DNA of 64,000 nucleotides from positions 62,001 to 126,000 of the forward strand of contig JAJZVM010000007.1 in the NCBI GenBank assembly GCA_021845645.1, in the 5' to 3' direction. The notes beneath the pieces were generated by a model. That model saw only the letters and a program-made list of their open reading frames with translations. It did no database searches and was not told the origin of the DNA. This DNA comes from Bacillota bacterium. GTDB lineage: Bacteria > Bacillota_E > JAJZYS01 > JAJYTV01. Position numbers and translations under genes: made by a program. Below, in pieces: positions 30,119-38,966 of this stretch (positions within the stretch are counted from its first letter, which is position 1; every line of letters starts with the position of its first letter).

Positions 30119-32062
30119 GTGGCACTGAAGTCCCTCGCACCTGAAGACTACCAGCGTCTCGCGTCTGCAACGCACGCGGCCATACACCCTGCCGGCCAGA
30201 GCCTCGCCTACGTCCGCACGCGCTTCGATCTCCAAGGCGGTCGCGTCGGCGACATCGTCCTCGTGAACCTGCATGACGCCCGTGGCAGCGTGCTTGCCCT
30301 GGACGTGGCCGACGAGCAGCCGGCCTTCGCGCCGGACGGCAGCCAGCTCGCGTTCCTGAGCCGGCGCGGGGGCCTGCAGGAGCTTCGCCTGGTGGATCTC
30401 GCGCGCCCCGAGGAGCGCGTCCTGACCCGATTCGCCGGCACCCCCCGGGCGCCGGTCTGGTCCCCGGACGGGCGGCGCATCGCCGTGGAAGTGCTGGAAC
30501 CGGAGGGGGAACGGGGTCCTCGCGTCCTGCGTCGCCTGCGCTACAACGTGAACGGCATGGGCTTCATCGGCGAGCGCAAGTGGCAGATCGTGCTGGTCGA
30601 CGTGGCAACAGGAACCCAGCAGACGATCGGCGATCCGCGCTACCATCACTTCTTCCCGGCCTTCGCGCCGGACGGCAACCGCCTCGCCCTCGTCACGACG
30701 CGGCGAGAGACCTGGGACCTAGAGTGGGTCTGGGACGTCTATACGGTCGACCTGAACGGCGACAGGTGGACGAGGCTCACCTCCTCGGACGGCGTCGCCA
30801 TGTATCCCGCATGGTCCCCTGACGGTACGCGGGTCGCCTTCCTCCACAACCACGCCCCTTGGACCGGCACCACGTCGGACTACCACCTGATGGAGGCACC
30901 GGCCGACGCGAGCGCCCCCGCACGCTGCCTCAGCCACCTGCTCGACCGCGGCGCGACCGACGTGTACGAACCTCCTCTTGCAGCGGGAGCGCCGCCCGTC
31001 TACACGGCGGGTGGCGACGCCGTGCTTTGGCTCGCAAGCGACCGAGGCTTCCGCGTGCTGCAGAAGAGCGCCTGCGACGGATCCGGATCCACTCCCGTCG
31101 CGGAGCACGTGGGCTGGCCGAGCCTGGACGCCCGCCGCGGACGGGCCGCCCTGCTCGCCTACCGTGCCGATCGCCCGCCGGAGGTGGCGACGCTCGACCT
31201 CCAGGAGGGGACCCTGCGCACCGTCACCGACGAGAACCCTTGGCTGCGCGACTACGGACTCTGCCGAGAGCCCCTTCGGGTCGCACTGCCGTCCAAGGGC
31301 GGGACGAGCGAGGCCGTCGTGTGGCGCCCGGCCGGGGACCGGCAGACCCCGCCGGCGACGATCGTGCAGTTTCACGGCGGGCCGCACGGAGCGTTCGGGC
31401 CCTACTTCAACTTCGCGGAGCAGATGCTCGCGAGCCACGGCTACCTTGTCGCGAGCCTCAACTACCGCGGGTCTGCCGGCTACGGCCAGGCGTTCGCCGA
31501 CCTCGTCCACGCCGACTGGGGGCCCCAGGAGGGAGAGGACGGGCAGCGGCTCATCGCGCGCCTCGGAGAGCTCGGGTGGTCCGACCCGGCGAAGGTCGGC
31601 GTCTACGGCATCAGCTACGGCGGGTTCATGACCAACTGGATGATCACGCATTACCCCGACGAGGTGCAGGCGGCGGTGACGATCTCGACCGTGGCCAGCC
31701 TCTTTACGTCGGCCTACGGCATCGACCACTGGGAATCGATCGCGACCGACATGGGCGGGCCGCCGTACCGCATCCCCGGCTACTATCACGACCATTCCCC
31801 GGCATCCTTCCTCGACAAGGTGCGCACGCCGCTCCTCATCCTGCACGGCGAGGAGGACATGACCTGCCCGCTGATCGAGGCGGAGATCATGTTCGTCGGC
31901 CTCCGCTGGCGCCTCGGGGACGTGGAGTTCGTGCGCTACCCCGGCGAGTCGCACTCCTTCATGCGCATCGGGCGCCTGGACACCATCGTGGACGCGCACC
32001 GGCGCATGCTCGCGTGGTTCGACCGCCACCTCGGGGCCTTGGAGGTGGCGAGCCGTGGCTAG
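30119..32062 (+). CDS. S9-family peptidase (prolyl oligopeptidase / acylaminoacyl-peptidase type)
   Basis: This 647-aa cytoplasmic serine peptidase has an N-terminal seven-blade propeller with TolB-like repeats (QPAFAPDGSQLAFLSRRGG, APVWSPDGRRIAVEV, YPAWSPDGTRVAFLHNHAP). A C-terminal alpha/beta hydrolase follows. The catalytic Ser is in VYGISYGGFMTNW (~498), Asp in HGEEDMTCPL (~580) and His in PGESHSFMR (~611). S9 enzymes cut oligopeptides, often after proline. It lies between hypD and a dipeptide importer, so peptide breakdown after uptake is likely. The stop overlaps the next gene by 8 bp. Confidence 0.9.
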   Translation: MALKSLAPEDYQRLASATHAAIHPAGQSLAYVRTRFDLQGGRVGDIVLVNLHDARGSVLALDVADEQPAFAPDGSQLAFLSRRGGLQELRLVDLARPEERVLTRFAGTPRAPVWSPDGRRIAVEVLEPEGERGPRVLRRLRYNVNGMGFIGERKWQIVLVDVATGTQQTIGDPRYHHFFPAFAPDGNRLALVTTRRETWDLEWVWDVYTVDLNGDRWTRLTSSDGVAMYPAWSPDGTRVAFLHNHAPWTGTTSDYHLMEAPADASAPARCLSHLLDRGATDVYEPPLAAGAPPVYTAGGDAVLWLASDRGFRVLQKSACDGSGSTPVAEHVGWPSLDARRGRAALLAYRADRPPEVATLDLQEGTLRTVTDENPWLRDYGLCREPLRVALPSKGGTSEAVVWRPAGDRQTPPATIVQFHGGPHGAFGPYFNFAEQMLASHGYLVASLNYRGSAGYGQAFADLVHADWGPQEGEDGQRLIARLGELGWSDPAKVGVYGISYGGFMTNWMITHYPDEVQAAVTISTVASLFTSAYGIDHWESIATDMGGPPYRIPGYYHDHSPASFLDKVRTPLLILHGEEDMTCPLIEAEIMFVGLRWRLGDVEFVRYPGESHSFMRIGRLDTIVDAHRRMLAWFDRHLGALEVASRG

Positions 32063-32990
32063 CGTGTTCGAGCTTGGCCCGTCGCCCGGCGAGGCGGCTG
32101 AGGAGGGTGTGCCAAGCCGGCGGTCCTACTGGCGCAAGCTCGCGTCGCACCCCTTCTTCTGGCCCGGCGCCATCCTGGTGGCGCTCGTCGTCTGCGTCGC
32201 GGTCTTTGCGCCGGAGATCGCCACGCGGCCCTACTGGCAGATCTACCCCGACACCGGCCTCTCCGTGACCGGTGGGCCCTTGCCACCCCAGTGGACGGCC
32301 AAGGGCTTCCTCCTGGGCACGGACTGGCTCGGCCGGGACGTCTTCAGCCGGCTCGTCTGGTCGGCGCGCATCTCGCTGCAGGTGGGCATCTTCGCGAGCG
32401 TGATCTCGGGCGTCGCAGGACTCCTGATCGGATTGGTGTCGGGGTACTTCGGCGGCTGGGTCGACATGGTGCTGATGCGCTTCACCGACGTCATGATGGG
32501 CTTTCCGGCCCTCTTCTTCCTCATCCTGCTGATCAGCCTGATCGGCCCGAACGTCGAGGTGATCTACCTGACGATGGGACTCCTCGGCTGGCCGTCGATC
32601 GCCCGCTTCGCCCGCGGCCAGGTGCTTTCCGTGCGCAGGGAGACTTACGTGGACGCTGCGCAGGCGAGCGGCGGAAGCCGCACGAGGATCATCCTGCGCC
32701 ACATCATGCCGAACATCATCACGCCTGTGGTGGTGCTCGTCAGCATGTCGATCTCGGGCAACATCATCTACGAGAGCACTTTGAGCTTTCTCGGCATCGG
32801 CGTGCCGGACCCGATCCCGAGCTGGGGCAAGATGGTCTCCGGCGGGCTCTCCTACCTGTACGTCGCCCCGACCCTGGTGATCTTCCCGATCCTCGCCATC
32901 TCGGTGACCACCATCGGCTTCAACCTGCTCGCCGAGGCGTTCAACGCCACGGCGAACCCGCGCGGCGCCCGGGGTGGCCACCGTGGTTAA
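32055..32990 (+). CDS. Peptide ABC transporter permease (DppC-like)
   Basis: This 311-aa inner-membrane permease has a basic N-terminus, a first span (FFWPGAILVALVVCVAVFAP), the DppC motif LLGTDWLGRDVFSRLVWSAR and four further spans. The EAA-type ATPase-contact loop is YVDAAQASGGSRTRIILRHI. The GTG start lies inside the S9 gene end. It is paired with the DppB-like permease and binding protein that follow, but no DppD/DppF ATPase gene is present in the cluster. Confidence 0.92.
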   Translation: MASVFELGPSPGEAAEEGVPSRRSYWRKLASHPFFWPGAILVALVVCVAVFAPEIATRPYWQIYPDTGLSVTGGPLPPQWTAKGFLLGTDWLGRDVFSRLVWSARISLQVGIFASVISGVAGLLIGLVSGYFGGWVDMVLMRFTDVMMGFPALFFLILLISLIGPNVEVIYLTMGLLGWPSIARFARGQVLSVRRETYVDAAQASGGSRTRIILRHIMPNIITPVVVLVSMSISGNIIYESTLSFLGIGVPDPIPSWGKMVSGGLSYLYVAPTLVIFPILAISVTTIGFNLLAEAFNATANPRGARGGHRG

Positions 32991-33912
32991 CTACATCATC
33001 CGGCGGCTCGGCTGGGTCGTCGTCACGCTGCTCGGCATCGTCTTGATCAACTTCTTCGTCATGCACATGCTGCCGATCAACTATGCCAAGGTGATCGCCG
33101 GCACCCATGCAAGCGCCGTCACCCTGAAGGAGATCGCGCAGAACTACGGCCTCGACAAGCCGACGTGGTACCAGTTCCTCCTGTACATCCGCCAGCTCGC
33201 GCAGCTGAACCTGGGCTACTCCTACCAGCTGCACCTGCCCGTCACGTCGATGCTCGGCACGGCGATCCCGAAGACGTTCTACCTTGCCGTGGTCGCGGTG
33301 ATCTTCGAGCTCGCGATCGGCATCCCGCTCGGCATCTGGACGTCGAGGCGCGCCGGCAGCCTCCTCGACTCCGCCGTCATCGCGATCTCGCTGATCGGCG
33401 TGTCGCTGCCGACCTTCGCTGTCGGCTCGCTGCTGCTCTATGTCTTTGCCTTCCGCCTCGCCTGGTTCCCGATCGGGGGATACGCTTCGTTCCCGCATAT
33501 CGGCTACGTCATCCTGCCGGCCCTCTCCTATGCCATCACCGGGGCCGCGTACTACACCCGGCTCCTGCGCTCGGCGATGCTCGACATCGGCGACGCCGAC
33601 TACGTGCGCACCGCCTGGTCCAAGGGGTTGTCCGGCAACCGCGTCGTGATGCGGCACATCTTCCGCAATGCCCTGGTCCCCTTGGTGACGTTCTTCGGCC
33701 TCGACTTCGGCGGCCTCCTCGGCGGCCTCCTCGTCACCGAATCCATCTTCGACTGGCCGGGCATCGGTGCCATGACCTACCGCGCCATCCCCGTGGTGGA
33801 CATGCCGACGCTGCTCGGCGTCGTGCTCTTCGCCTCGTTCGCCATTGTGATGATGAACCTCGTCGTGGATGTCTTCTACGCGGTGCTCGACCCGCGAATC
33901 ACCTATTCTTGA
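32974..33912 (+). CDS. Peptide ABC transporter permease (DppB-like)
   Basis: This 312-aa six-span permease has the DppB N-terminus (YIIRRLGWVVVTLLGIVLIN) and NYGLDKPTWYQFLLYI. The EAA loop is YVRTAWSKGLSGNRVVMRHI, and the C-terminal signature is VVDVFYAVLDPRITYS. GTG 32974 or GTG 32983 could start it; both lie within the end of dppC. It forms a heterodimeric channel with the upstream permease. Confidence 0.92.
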   Translation: MATVVNYIIRRLGWVVVTLLGIVLINFFVMHMLPINYAKVIAGTHASAVTLKEIAQNYGLDKPTWYQFLLYIRQLAQLNLGYSYQLHLPVTSMLGTAIPKTFYLAVVAVIFELAIGIPLGIWTSRRAGSLLDSAVIAISLIGVSLPTFAVGSLLLYVFAFRLAWFPIGGYASFPHIGYVILPALSYAITGAAYYTRLLRSAMLDIGDADYVRTAWSKGLSGNRVVMRHIFRNALVPLVTFFGLDFGGLLGGLLVTESIFDWPGIGAMTYRAIPVVDMPTLLGVVLFASFAIVMMNLVVDVFYAVLDPRITYS

Positions 33913-34000
33913 CGGCATTCGCCGTTCAGATGAGGGGGGGAGTGTAACGGCAGGCATACGGTCGCTGTGGACAAAATCGGAAGCGGCAGGAGGGAACGAG

Positions 34001-35737
34001 TTGTCGAGACTCAGAGTACTGGGTGCAGTGGCATCTGCGGTTCTGATGGTCAGCGCCAGCGCGATAGCGCTGCCGCAGGTTTCGCTCGCCGGAGGACAGC
34101 AGGCCTTCAGCACCAAGCCTACCTATGGCGGCACACTCACCGTGGCATGGCCGAACGACTTCGCCACCCTGGATCCGGCTCAGTGGGATGACTCGCAGTC
34201 GCTCGCGGTCATGCAGTCGTTGTACGACACGCTTGTCGAATACCAGAAGGACAGCTCGAAGATCGGCCCTGGACTCGCGACGCGCTGGACGGTCAGCCCC
34301 AACGGACTTACGTATACGTTCTTCCTCCGCACGGCGCAGTTCTCGAACGGTGACCCGGTGACTGCCCAGGACGTGGCCTTCAGTCTGGATCGCGTCAGTC
34401 AGCCTGGAGCGAACTCGCCCTACGCCAGTTTTGCGCTGGGCAACATCCAAGGGTATGCCGCTCTGCAGAAGGAGCCCAAGACGAGCGCCGCGTACACCAC
34501 ATGGAGTTCCGATCCCATGCCTTTGAGCGGTGTCAAGGTGCTGGGGCAGCACTCCCTGAGCATCACGCTGGTGCAGCCGTCCGCGTACTTTCTCAACGAT
34601 CTGGCCCTTCTGGTGGCCGGTGTCCAGGACCCGGCCGCGGTACGCAAGTTTGGCCCGGAGGACGCCAACAACGCCTACGAGGACCATGCAGTAGGTTCAG
34701 GGCCATTCGAACTGCAGTCCTGGACCCACAACCAGAAGATGGTTCTCGTCCCCAACCCGCACTTCTGGGGGCCGAAGCCCTATCTGGCCAAGGTGGTCGA
34801 ACTGGTCGACGTGAACGACCAGACCGCCTTCGAGATGTTCCAGCGCGGTCAGGTCAATCTCATCCTTCTACCGTCCAAGACCATGTACCTGGAGGCCATC
34901 AGCAACCCCAAGACGTCGTATCTCTACCACCGCCAGCCGTACAACTGGGTGCTCTACGGCTACATGGACGTGACGAAGCCCCCCTTCAACAACGTGCTCG
35001 TGCGTCAGGCGCTGAACTACGCGCTGGACAAGCAGGAGCTCATCAAGGTCGCTGAGAACGGTCGCGGCTACCTGCCGAACGACGGCGTCCTGCCGCCGGG
35101 GATGCCCGGCTGGGTGAACTCGCAGGAACCCTACCCCTACAACCCGACCAAGGCGAAGAAACTCCTCGCACAGGCCGGCTACCCCAACGGTCTCTCGTTC
35201 AAGTTCTACATCCCGGCGGACAGCACGGACACCGCGCTCGGGTCCGTGATCCAGGAGGACTGGCAAAAGGTCGGTGTCCACATCACGCTTCAGCCGGTCT
35301 CCACATCCATCTACTGGACGCAGGCTTCGCCGCCCCCGGGCGGCGGTCCGCAGACGCAGTACGACGCCGGTGACGCCGGGTGGATCCAGGACTATCCTGA
35401 CCCCTCCGACTTCTTCTCCAACATGCTGACGGCGACCGGACCGGCCAACGACCCGGCGAAGGACGTCTTCCCTGGCTCCAACTTCGCCAACTACAACAAT
35501 GCTCAGGTCGACGCGCTGGTGGCGAAGGCGAACGTCATGCCGAACTCGGAGAACGCACAGCGCTACAAGCTCTACGACCAGGCGCAGGCCATCGTCGAAC
35601 AGCAGGCACCGTGGCTCTTTGAACTGTTTGGTGTGCAAGACGTACTGCTGACACCAAACGTCGGGCCGAGCGACATCAACATCTACCTGCACCCGATCAA
35701 GGCGATGCAGCTCCAGTACATCTGGGTCTCCAAGTAA
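34001..35737 (+). CDS. Peptide ABC transporter substrate-binding protein (family 5)
   Basis: This 578-aa extracytoplasmic binding protein of the DppA/OppA family has a Sec signal peptide (residues ~1-30, LRVLGAVASAVLMVSASAIA). SBP_bac_5 motifs follow: TYGGTLTVAWPNDFATLDPA, LATRWTVSPNGLTYTFFLR, VGSGPFELQSWTHNQKMVLV and VRQALNYALDKQELIKV. There is no lipobox cysteine, unusual if the cell is monoderm. TTG 34001 follows GGAGGGAAC; the longer frame from 33869 overlaps dppB and lacks a signal start. Last gene of the first Dpp cluster. Confidence 0.92.
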   Translation: MSRLRVLGAVASAVLMVSASAIALPQVSLAGGQQAFSTKPTYGGTLTVAWPNDFATLDPAQWDDSQSLAVMQSLYDTLVEYQKDSSKIGPGLATRWTVSPNGLTYTFFLRTAQFSNGDPVTAQDVAFSLDRVSQPGANSPYASFALGNIQGYAALQKEPKTSAAYTTWSSDPMPLSGVKVLGQHSLSITLVQPSAYFLNDLALLVAGVQDPAAVRKFGPEDANNAYEDHAVGSGPFELQSWTHNQKMVLVPNPHFWGPKPYLAKVVELVDVNDQTAFEMFQRGQVNLILLPSKTMYLEAISNPKTSYLYHRQPYNWVLYGYMDVTKPPFNNVLVRQALNYALDKQELIKVAENGRGYLPNDGVLPPGMPGWVNSQEPYPYNPTKAKKLLAQAGYPNGLSFKFYIPADSTDTALGSVIQEDWQKVGVHITLQPVSTSIYWTQASPPPGGGPQTQYDAGDAGWIQDYPDPSDFFSNMLTATGPANDPAKDVFPGSNFANYNNAQVDALVAKANVMPNSENAQRYKLYDQAQAIVEQQAPWLFELFGVQDVLLTPNVGPSDINIYLHPIKAMQLQYIWVSK

Positions 35738-35753
35738 AGGAAGTAGTACGCAA

Positions 35754-35787
35754 GGGGCGCGGCGCTCGATCCGGGGCGCCGCGCCCC
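35754..35787 (+). terminator. Hairpin after the first Dpp binding-protein gene
   Basis: GGGGCGCGGCGC (35754-35765) and GCGCCGCGCCCC (35776-35787) form a perfect 12-bp stem with a 10-nt loop, 17 bp after the stop and 22 bp before the M24 peptidase start. No T-run, so it may attenuate and not fully terminate. Confidence 0.55.
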
Positions 35788-35808
35788 TGCGCCGGGGAGG
35801 TTGATCGC

Positions 35809-36903
35809 ATGGATTCGCGCCTTCAGCGGCTTCGTTCGCTCATGCGTGACCGCGGCCTCGGTGCGCTGATCATCGCGGCGCCGGAGAGCCTCGGCCACAG
35901 CAACCTCCGGTACCTGACCGGATTCACAGGCACTTCGGGCTACCTTGTGGTCGACGGGGACGGCGCCACGTTCCTCACCGATTCGCGCTACGTGGAGCAG
36001 GCGCAGGCGGAGGTACAGGAGTGCCGTATCGTCCAGCATGCGGTGCCCTACATCGAGACGCTGGCGGAGATTTGCCGCGCGGCAAGCGGGCCCATCGGCT
36101 TCGAGGCGGGCAACGTGCCCGTGCGCATGTTTGACGAATGGAAGACCCGCCTGCCCGAGCGCGAGTTCCAGGCGGCGGACGGTCTCGTAGAAGGACTGCG
36201 CATCGTCAAGGACCCCGCCGAGATCGCGAGCATGCGGCGGGTGGCCTCCTTGGCGGGACAGGCGCTGCAGGACGTCCTCGGCACATTCGAAGCCGGCATG
36301 AGCGAGCGCAAGCTCGCCCGGGAGCTTGCCCACGCGATGCAGGAACATGGGCTCGATGCCCCCGGCTTCCCCTTCATCGTCGCGTCGGGACCGCGCGGGT
36401 CCTTGCCGCACGCACAGCCGACCGACAAGGCGGTCGAGAGCGGCGAGCTCCTGACGATCGACTTCGGCGGTGCCCTGGACGGCTACCTTTCGGACGAGAC
36501 GGTTACCGTCGGTGTGGGCAATGTGGGACCGAAGCTGCGCGAGATTTACGAGCTCGTCCTGATCTCGCAGACGGCCGGTATCGCGGCCGCGGGGCCGGGC
36601 GTCGCTGCGAGCGAGGTGGATCGTGCGAGTCGGGCGGTGATCGAGGCCTCCTTGTACCGGGAGTGGTGCTTCGCCTACGGCGTGGGACACGGCGTCGGTC
36701 TCGACATCCACGAGGAGCCGTTCGCTGCGAGGCCGGGCGCGGGGCGCGTCGACCGCGTGCTCATGCCGGGCATGACCATCACGGTGGAGCCTGGCATCTA
36801 CATCCCGGGGGTAGGTGGCGTCAGGCTGGAGGACACCTTGGTGATCACAGAGCAGGGCAACGAGCGGATTACTGGAACCAGCAAGGAATACCGGACGCTC
36901 TAG
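35809..36903 (+). CDS. M24B metallopeptidase, Xaa-Pro aminopeptidase/dipeptidase type
   Basis: This 364-aa cytoplasmic pita-bread enzyme of the PepP/PepQ family releases residues linked to proline. The creatinase-type N-domain (ALIIAAPESLGHSNLRYLTG) precedes the catalytic domain. The metal ligands are visible: Asp in LLTIDFGGALDGY, Asp in LSDETVTV, His in GVGHGVGLDIHE, Glu in TVEPGIYIPG and Glu in VRLEDT. Next to HypD and an S9 peptidase, cleavage of Xaa-Pro or Xaa-Hyp peptides is a natural role. ATG 35809 follows GGGGAGG. Confidence 0.9.
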   Translation: MDSRLQRLRSLMRDRGLGALIIAAPESLGHSNLRYLTGFTGTSGYLVVDGDGATFLTDSRYVEQAQAEVQECRIVQHAVPYIETLAEICRAASGPIGFEAGNVPVRMFDEWKTRLPEREFQAADGLVEGLRIVKDPAEIASMRRVASLAGQALQDVLGTFEAGMSERKLARELAHAMQEHGLDAPGFPFIVASGPRGSLPHAQPTDKAVESGELLTIDFGGALDGYLSDETVTVGVGNVGPKLREIYELVLISQTAGIAAAGPGVAASEVDRASRAVIEASLYREWCFAYGVGHGVGLDIHEEPFAARPGAGRVDRVLMPGMTITVEPGIYIPGVGGVRLEDTLVITEQGNERITGTSKEYRTL

Positions 36904-36921
36904 CCGCGACGGAAGACAGGA

Positions 36922-36956
36922 GCCGTAGGGTGCCGCGGACGGCGGCACCCTGCGGC
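36922..36956 (+). terminator. Hairpin after the M24 peptidase gene
   Basis: AGGGTGCCGC (36927-36936) pairs with GCGGCACCCT (36942-36951), and the stem extends outward through 36922-36926 / 36952-36956 with one G-T pair. This gives about 15 bp with a 5-nt loop, 18 bp after the stop. It probably ends the hypD-Dpp-pepP transcript region. Confidence 0.65.
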
Positions 36957-37150
36957 CTGGAAGGAGTGATCATACTCGAGCTGCGCGCCAGCTCGCTGCT
37001 CATGGCTTGGACGCCGGCCGCGGCGCCTAGGCACGAGCGGCCCGTGCCTGGGCGCGCCAGGAGAGCCCTGCCGTCCAGGCTCCGGCAAGCTGCCGCAGGG
37101 CTGCGACGTGATGGCGTAGCCGATGGGTGATCCCGCGCGGCGCCCGACCC

Positions 37151-37990
37151 TCACGTGTCGTCGGATCCGGGCTCGGGCGGCCTCTGGGGCGCGAGCATCT
37201 GCTCGGACACCTCGACACTCTCGCAGATATGCCTCTCGATCAGGCGGCGCGCCACCTGAGGCTTCTTCTGGCGGACGGCCTGCGCGACGCCCAGCAGCTC
37301 GCTCGCCTGCCGCGAGCGCCACTCCAGCGTGTCGTGGCCGCCGACGATCAGGACGGACTGCCGGAAGGCGCCGTTCAGGGCCAGCATGACGGCCTCGCGG
37401 ATGGGGTTGCCGGACGCCGCGGCAAGGTGCCGGTGAAAGCCGATGTCGAGGTCCATGTAGGTCTCCCAGGGCACGCCTGGACGGTTCGCGACCTCCACCA
37501 GCCGTGCCGCCGCCTCCATCAGGCGGGCGATCGCCTCCGGCGTGGCGCGCCGCGCGGCAAGCTCGGCGCTCTCCATCTCAAAGGAGAGGCGAAATTCGGT
37601 AAAGTGCTGTGGCGTCGCCTTGCCGAACTGGATCAGGGCGCTCAGCGCGGCGCCGGTATGGTCGACCGGAGGGCTGCAGACGAAGATGCCGCCTGCGGCG
37701 CCGCGCCGCACCTCGATCAGGCCGGACGCCTCGAGGATGCGCAGGGCCTCCCGCAGGGTCGCGCGGCTTACCCCGAAGAACTGGCCCAGATCGCGCTCCT
37801 TCGGCAGGCGCTCGCCAATGTGGATGGCGCCCGTGAGGATGGCCTGCTGGATCTGCAGGGCCACGGCGTTCGAACCGCGGCCGGCGGTCGTGGCCTCGAA
37901 GATGCGCGTGAAGTGCTCGTCGGTGGACCCTGCCGGCCGGGTCGAAGCCGGTAGGGGCTCCTGGTGGTCCCGGCGCCGCCCTTCTGCCAT
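37151..37990 (-). CDS. GntR-family regulator, FadR/FCD subgroup
   Basis: This 279-aa DNA-binding regulator has a winged helix at about residues 40-105 (IQQAILTGAIHIGERLPKER, then LGQFFGVSRATLREALRILE, SGLIEVRRGAAGGIFV). The all-helical FCD effector domain (FRLSFEMESAELAARRATPE, MDLDIGFHRHLAAASGNPI) contains the D..H..H-type metal/ligand residues. FCD regulators usually sense small organic acids or amino-acid derived metabolites. Its position between the hypD-peptidase block and an SDR gene suggests local control. The ~40-residue N-terminal extension before the HTH may be disordered. Confidence 0.88.
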   Translation of the reverse strand: MAEGRRRDHQEPLPASTRPAGSTDEHFTRIFEATTAGRGSNAVALQIQQAILTGAIHIGERLPKERDLGQFFGVSRATLREALRILEASGLIEVRRGAAGGIFVCSPPVDHTGAALSALIQFGKATPQHFTEFRLSFEMESAELAARRATPEAIARLMEAAARLVEVANRPGVPWETYMDLDIGFHRHLAAASGNPIREAVMLALNGAFRQSVLIVGGHDTLEWRSRQASELLGVAQAVRQKKPQVARRLIERHICESVEVSEQMLAPQRPPEPGSDDT

Positions 37991-38013
37991 GCGTCACCAC
38001 CCCAAACGTTCAA

Positions 38014-38025
38014 GTGGTATACGGC
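38014..38025. promoter_or_regulatory. Possible FCD-GntR operator
   Basis: GTGGTATACGGC contains the TGGTATAC core of operators used by several FCD-type GntR regulators (TGGTATACCA-like), 24 bp upstream of the gntR start and in the spacer shared with the divergent SDR gene. The right half is imperfect. Autoregulation is inferred. Confidence 0.35.
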
Positions 38026-38105
38026 CCATCGCGCCTTTGGCTGCAGTTCGACAGCCGGAACGCCTCGCCTGCTGGAAGGCGACGGCAGCTCGCACGGGAG
38101 GGGAC

Positions 38106-38834
38106 ATGATGCGCAGGGAACTCAGCGACCAGGTGGTCGTGATCACGGGAGCCAGCCGCGGCATCGGCCGCGCCGCGGCCCTCGAGCTGGCGTCCGGGGG
38201 CGGCAGGATCGCTCTTCTGGGACGCGACGAGGCGGCGCTGCGCGACGCGGCGCGGGAGGCGGCAAGGCGCGGCGCCGACGCGCGCTGGTACCTCGGGGAC
38301 CTGAGGGACCACCCGCGCACGGCGGAGATCGCAGAGCGACTGCTGCAGGACTTCGGTGAGGTCGACGCGCTCGTCAACAACGCCGCGGTCGGCAAGTACG
38401 GCAGCTTCCTCGACCTCGAGCTCGACGACTGGCGCACGCAGTTCGACGTCAACATCCTCGGTCTCGTCGCGATTACCAGGGCGCTCCTGCCGGCAATGCT
38501 AGCCAGGCGGCAGGGTCACATCCTGAACGTCTCGAGCGTGCAGGGCCTGGCGGCGACGGCGACGTCGGCCGCGTACTCGGCGACGAAGTTCGCCCTGATG
38601 GGTATGAGCCAGTCCATGGCGCTCGAGCTCGGCCCTCGGGGCATCAAGGTGTCCGTCCTGTGTCCCGGCAGCGTCGAGACGGACTTCGACGGCTTCCCCG
38701 GCCGCCTCAAGGCGAACCCCTTGTCTGCCGAGGATGTGGCCCTAGCCATCCGCGACATACTGGAGAGCGGCGGGCGGGCGCACATGTCCCAGGTGGTGCT
38801 GGTGCCGTTTGCGGGTGGAGCCGAGGCGAGATGA
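38106..38834 (+). CDS. Short-chain dehydrogenase/reductase
   Basis: This 242-aa classical SDR has the NAD(P)-binding TGASRGIGRAAALELASGG and NNAAVGKYG. The catalytic Ser is in ILNVSSVQGLAATA, with YSATKFALMG (Tyr-xxx-Lys) and CPGSVETDF. Lys/Arg pattern around GRDEAAL suggests NADPH. The substrate is unknown. GGGAGGGGAC precedes ATG 38106; an in-frame extension back to 37542 overlaps the divergent regulator and is rejected. Confidence 0.9.
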   Translation: MMRRELSDQVVVITGASRGIGRAAALELASGGGRIALLGRDEAALRDAAREAARRGADARWYLGDLRDHPRTAEIAERLLQDFGEVDALVNNAAVGKYGSFLDLELDDWRTQFDVNILGLVAITRALLPAMLARRQGHILNVSSVQGLAATATSAAYSATKFALMGMSQSMALELGPRGIKVSVLCPGSVETDFDGFPGRLKANPLSAEDVALAIRDILESGGRAHMSQVVLVPFAGGAEAR

Positions 38835-38966
38835 TGCGGGTGGGGTTCGCGAGAGCCTTCGCAAGGCTCTTGCGGTCTTGCGCGGCGCTCGGCCTGATTT
38901 AATCGATGCCTTAGAAGATCCGTGTATCGTGGGGCCAGAGAGACAGACAAGGAGGTAATGGCCAGC

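Noticed and set aside
27686..30649. 987-aa open frame on the - strand opposite hypD
   Set aside because: It is the antisense shadow of hypD and the S9 gene in high-GC DNA, Arg/His/Val-rich without motifs.
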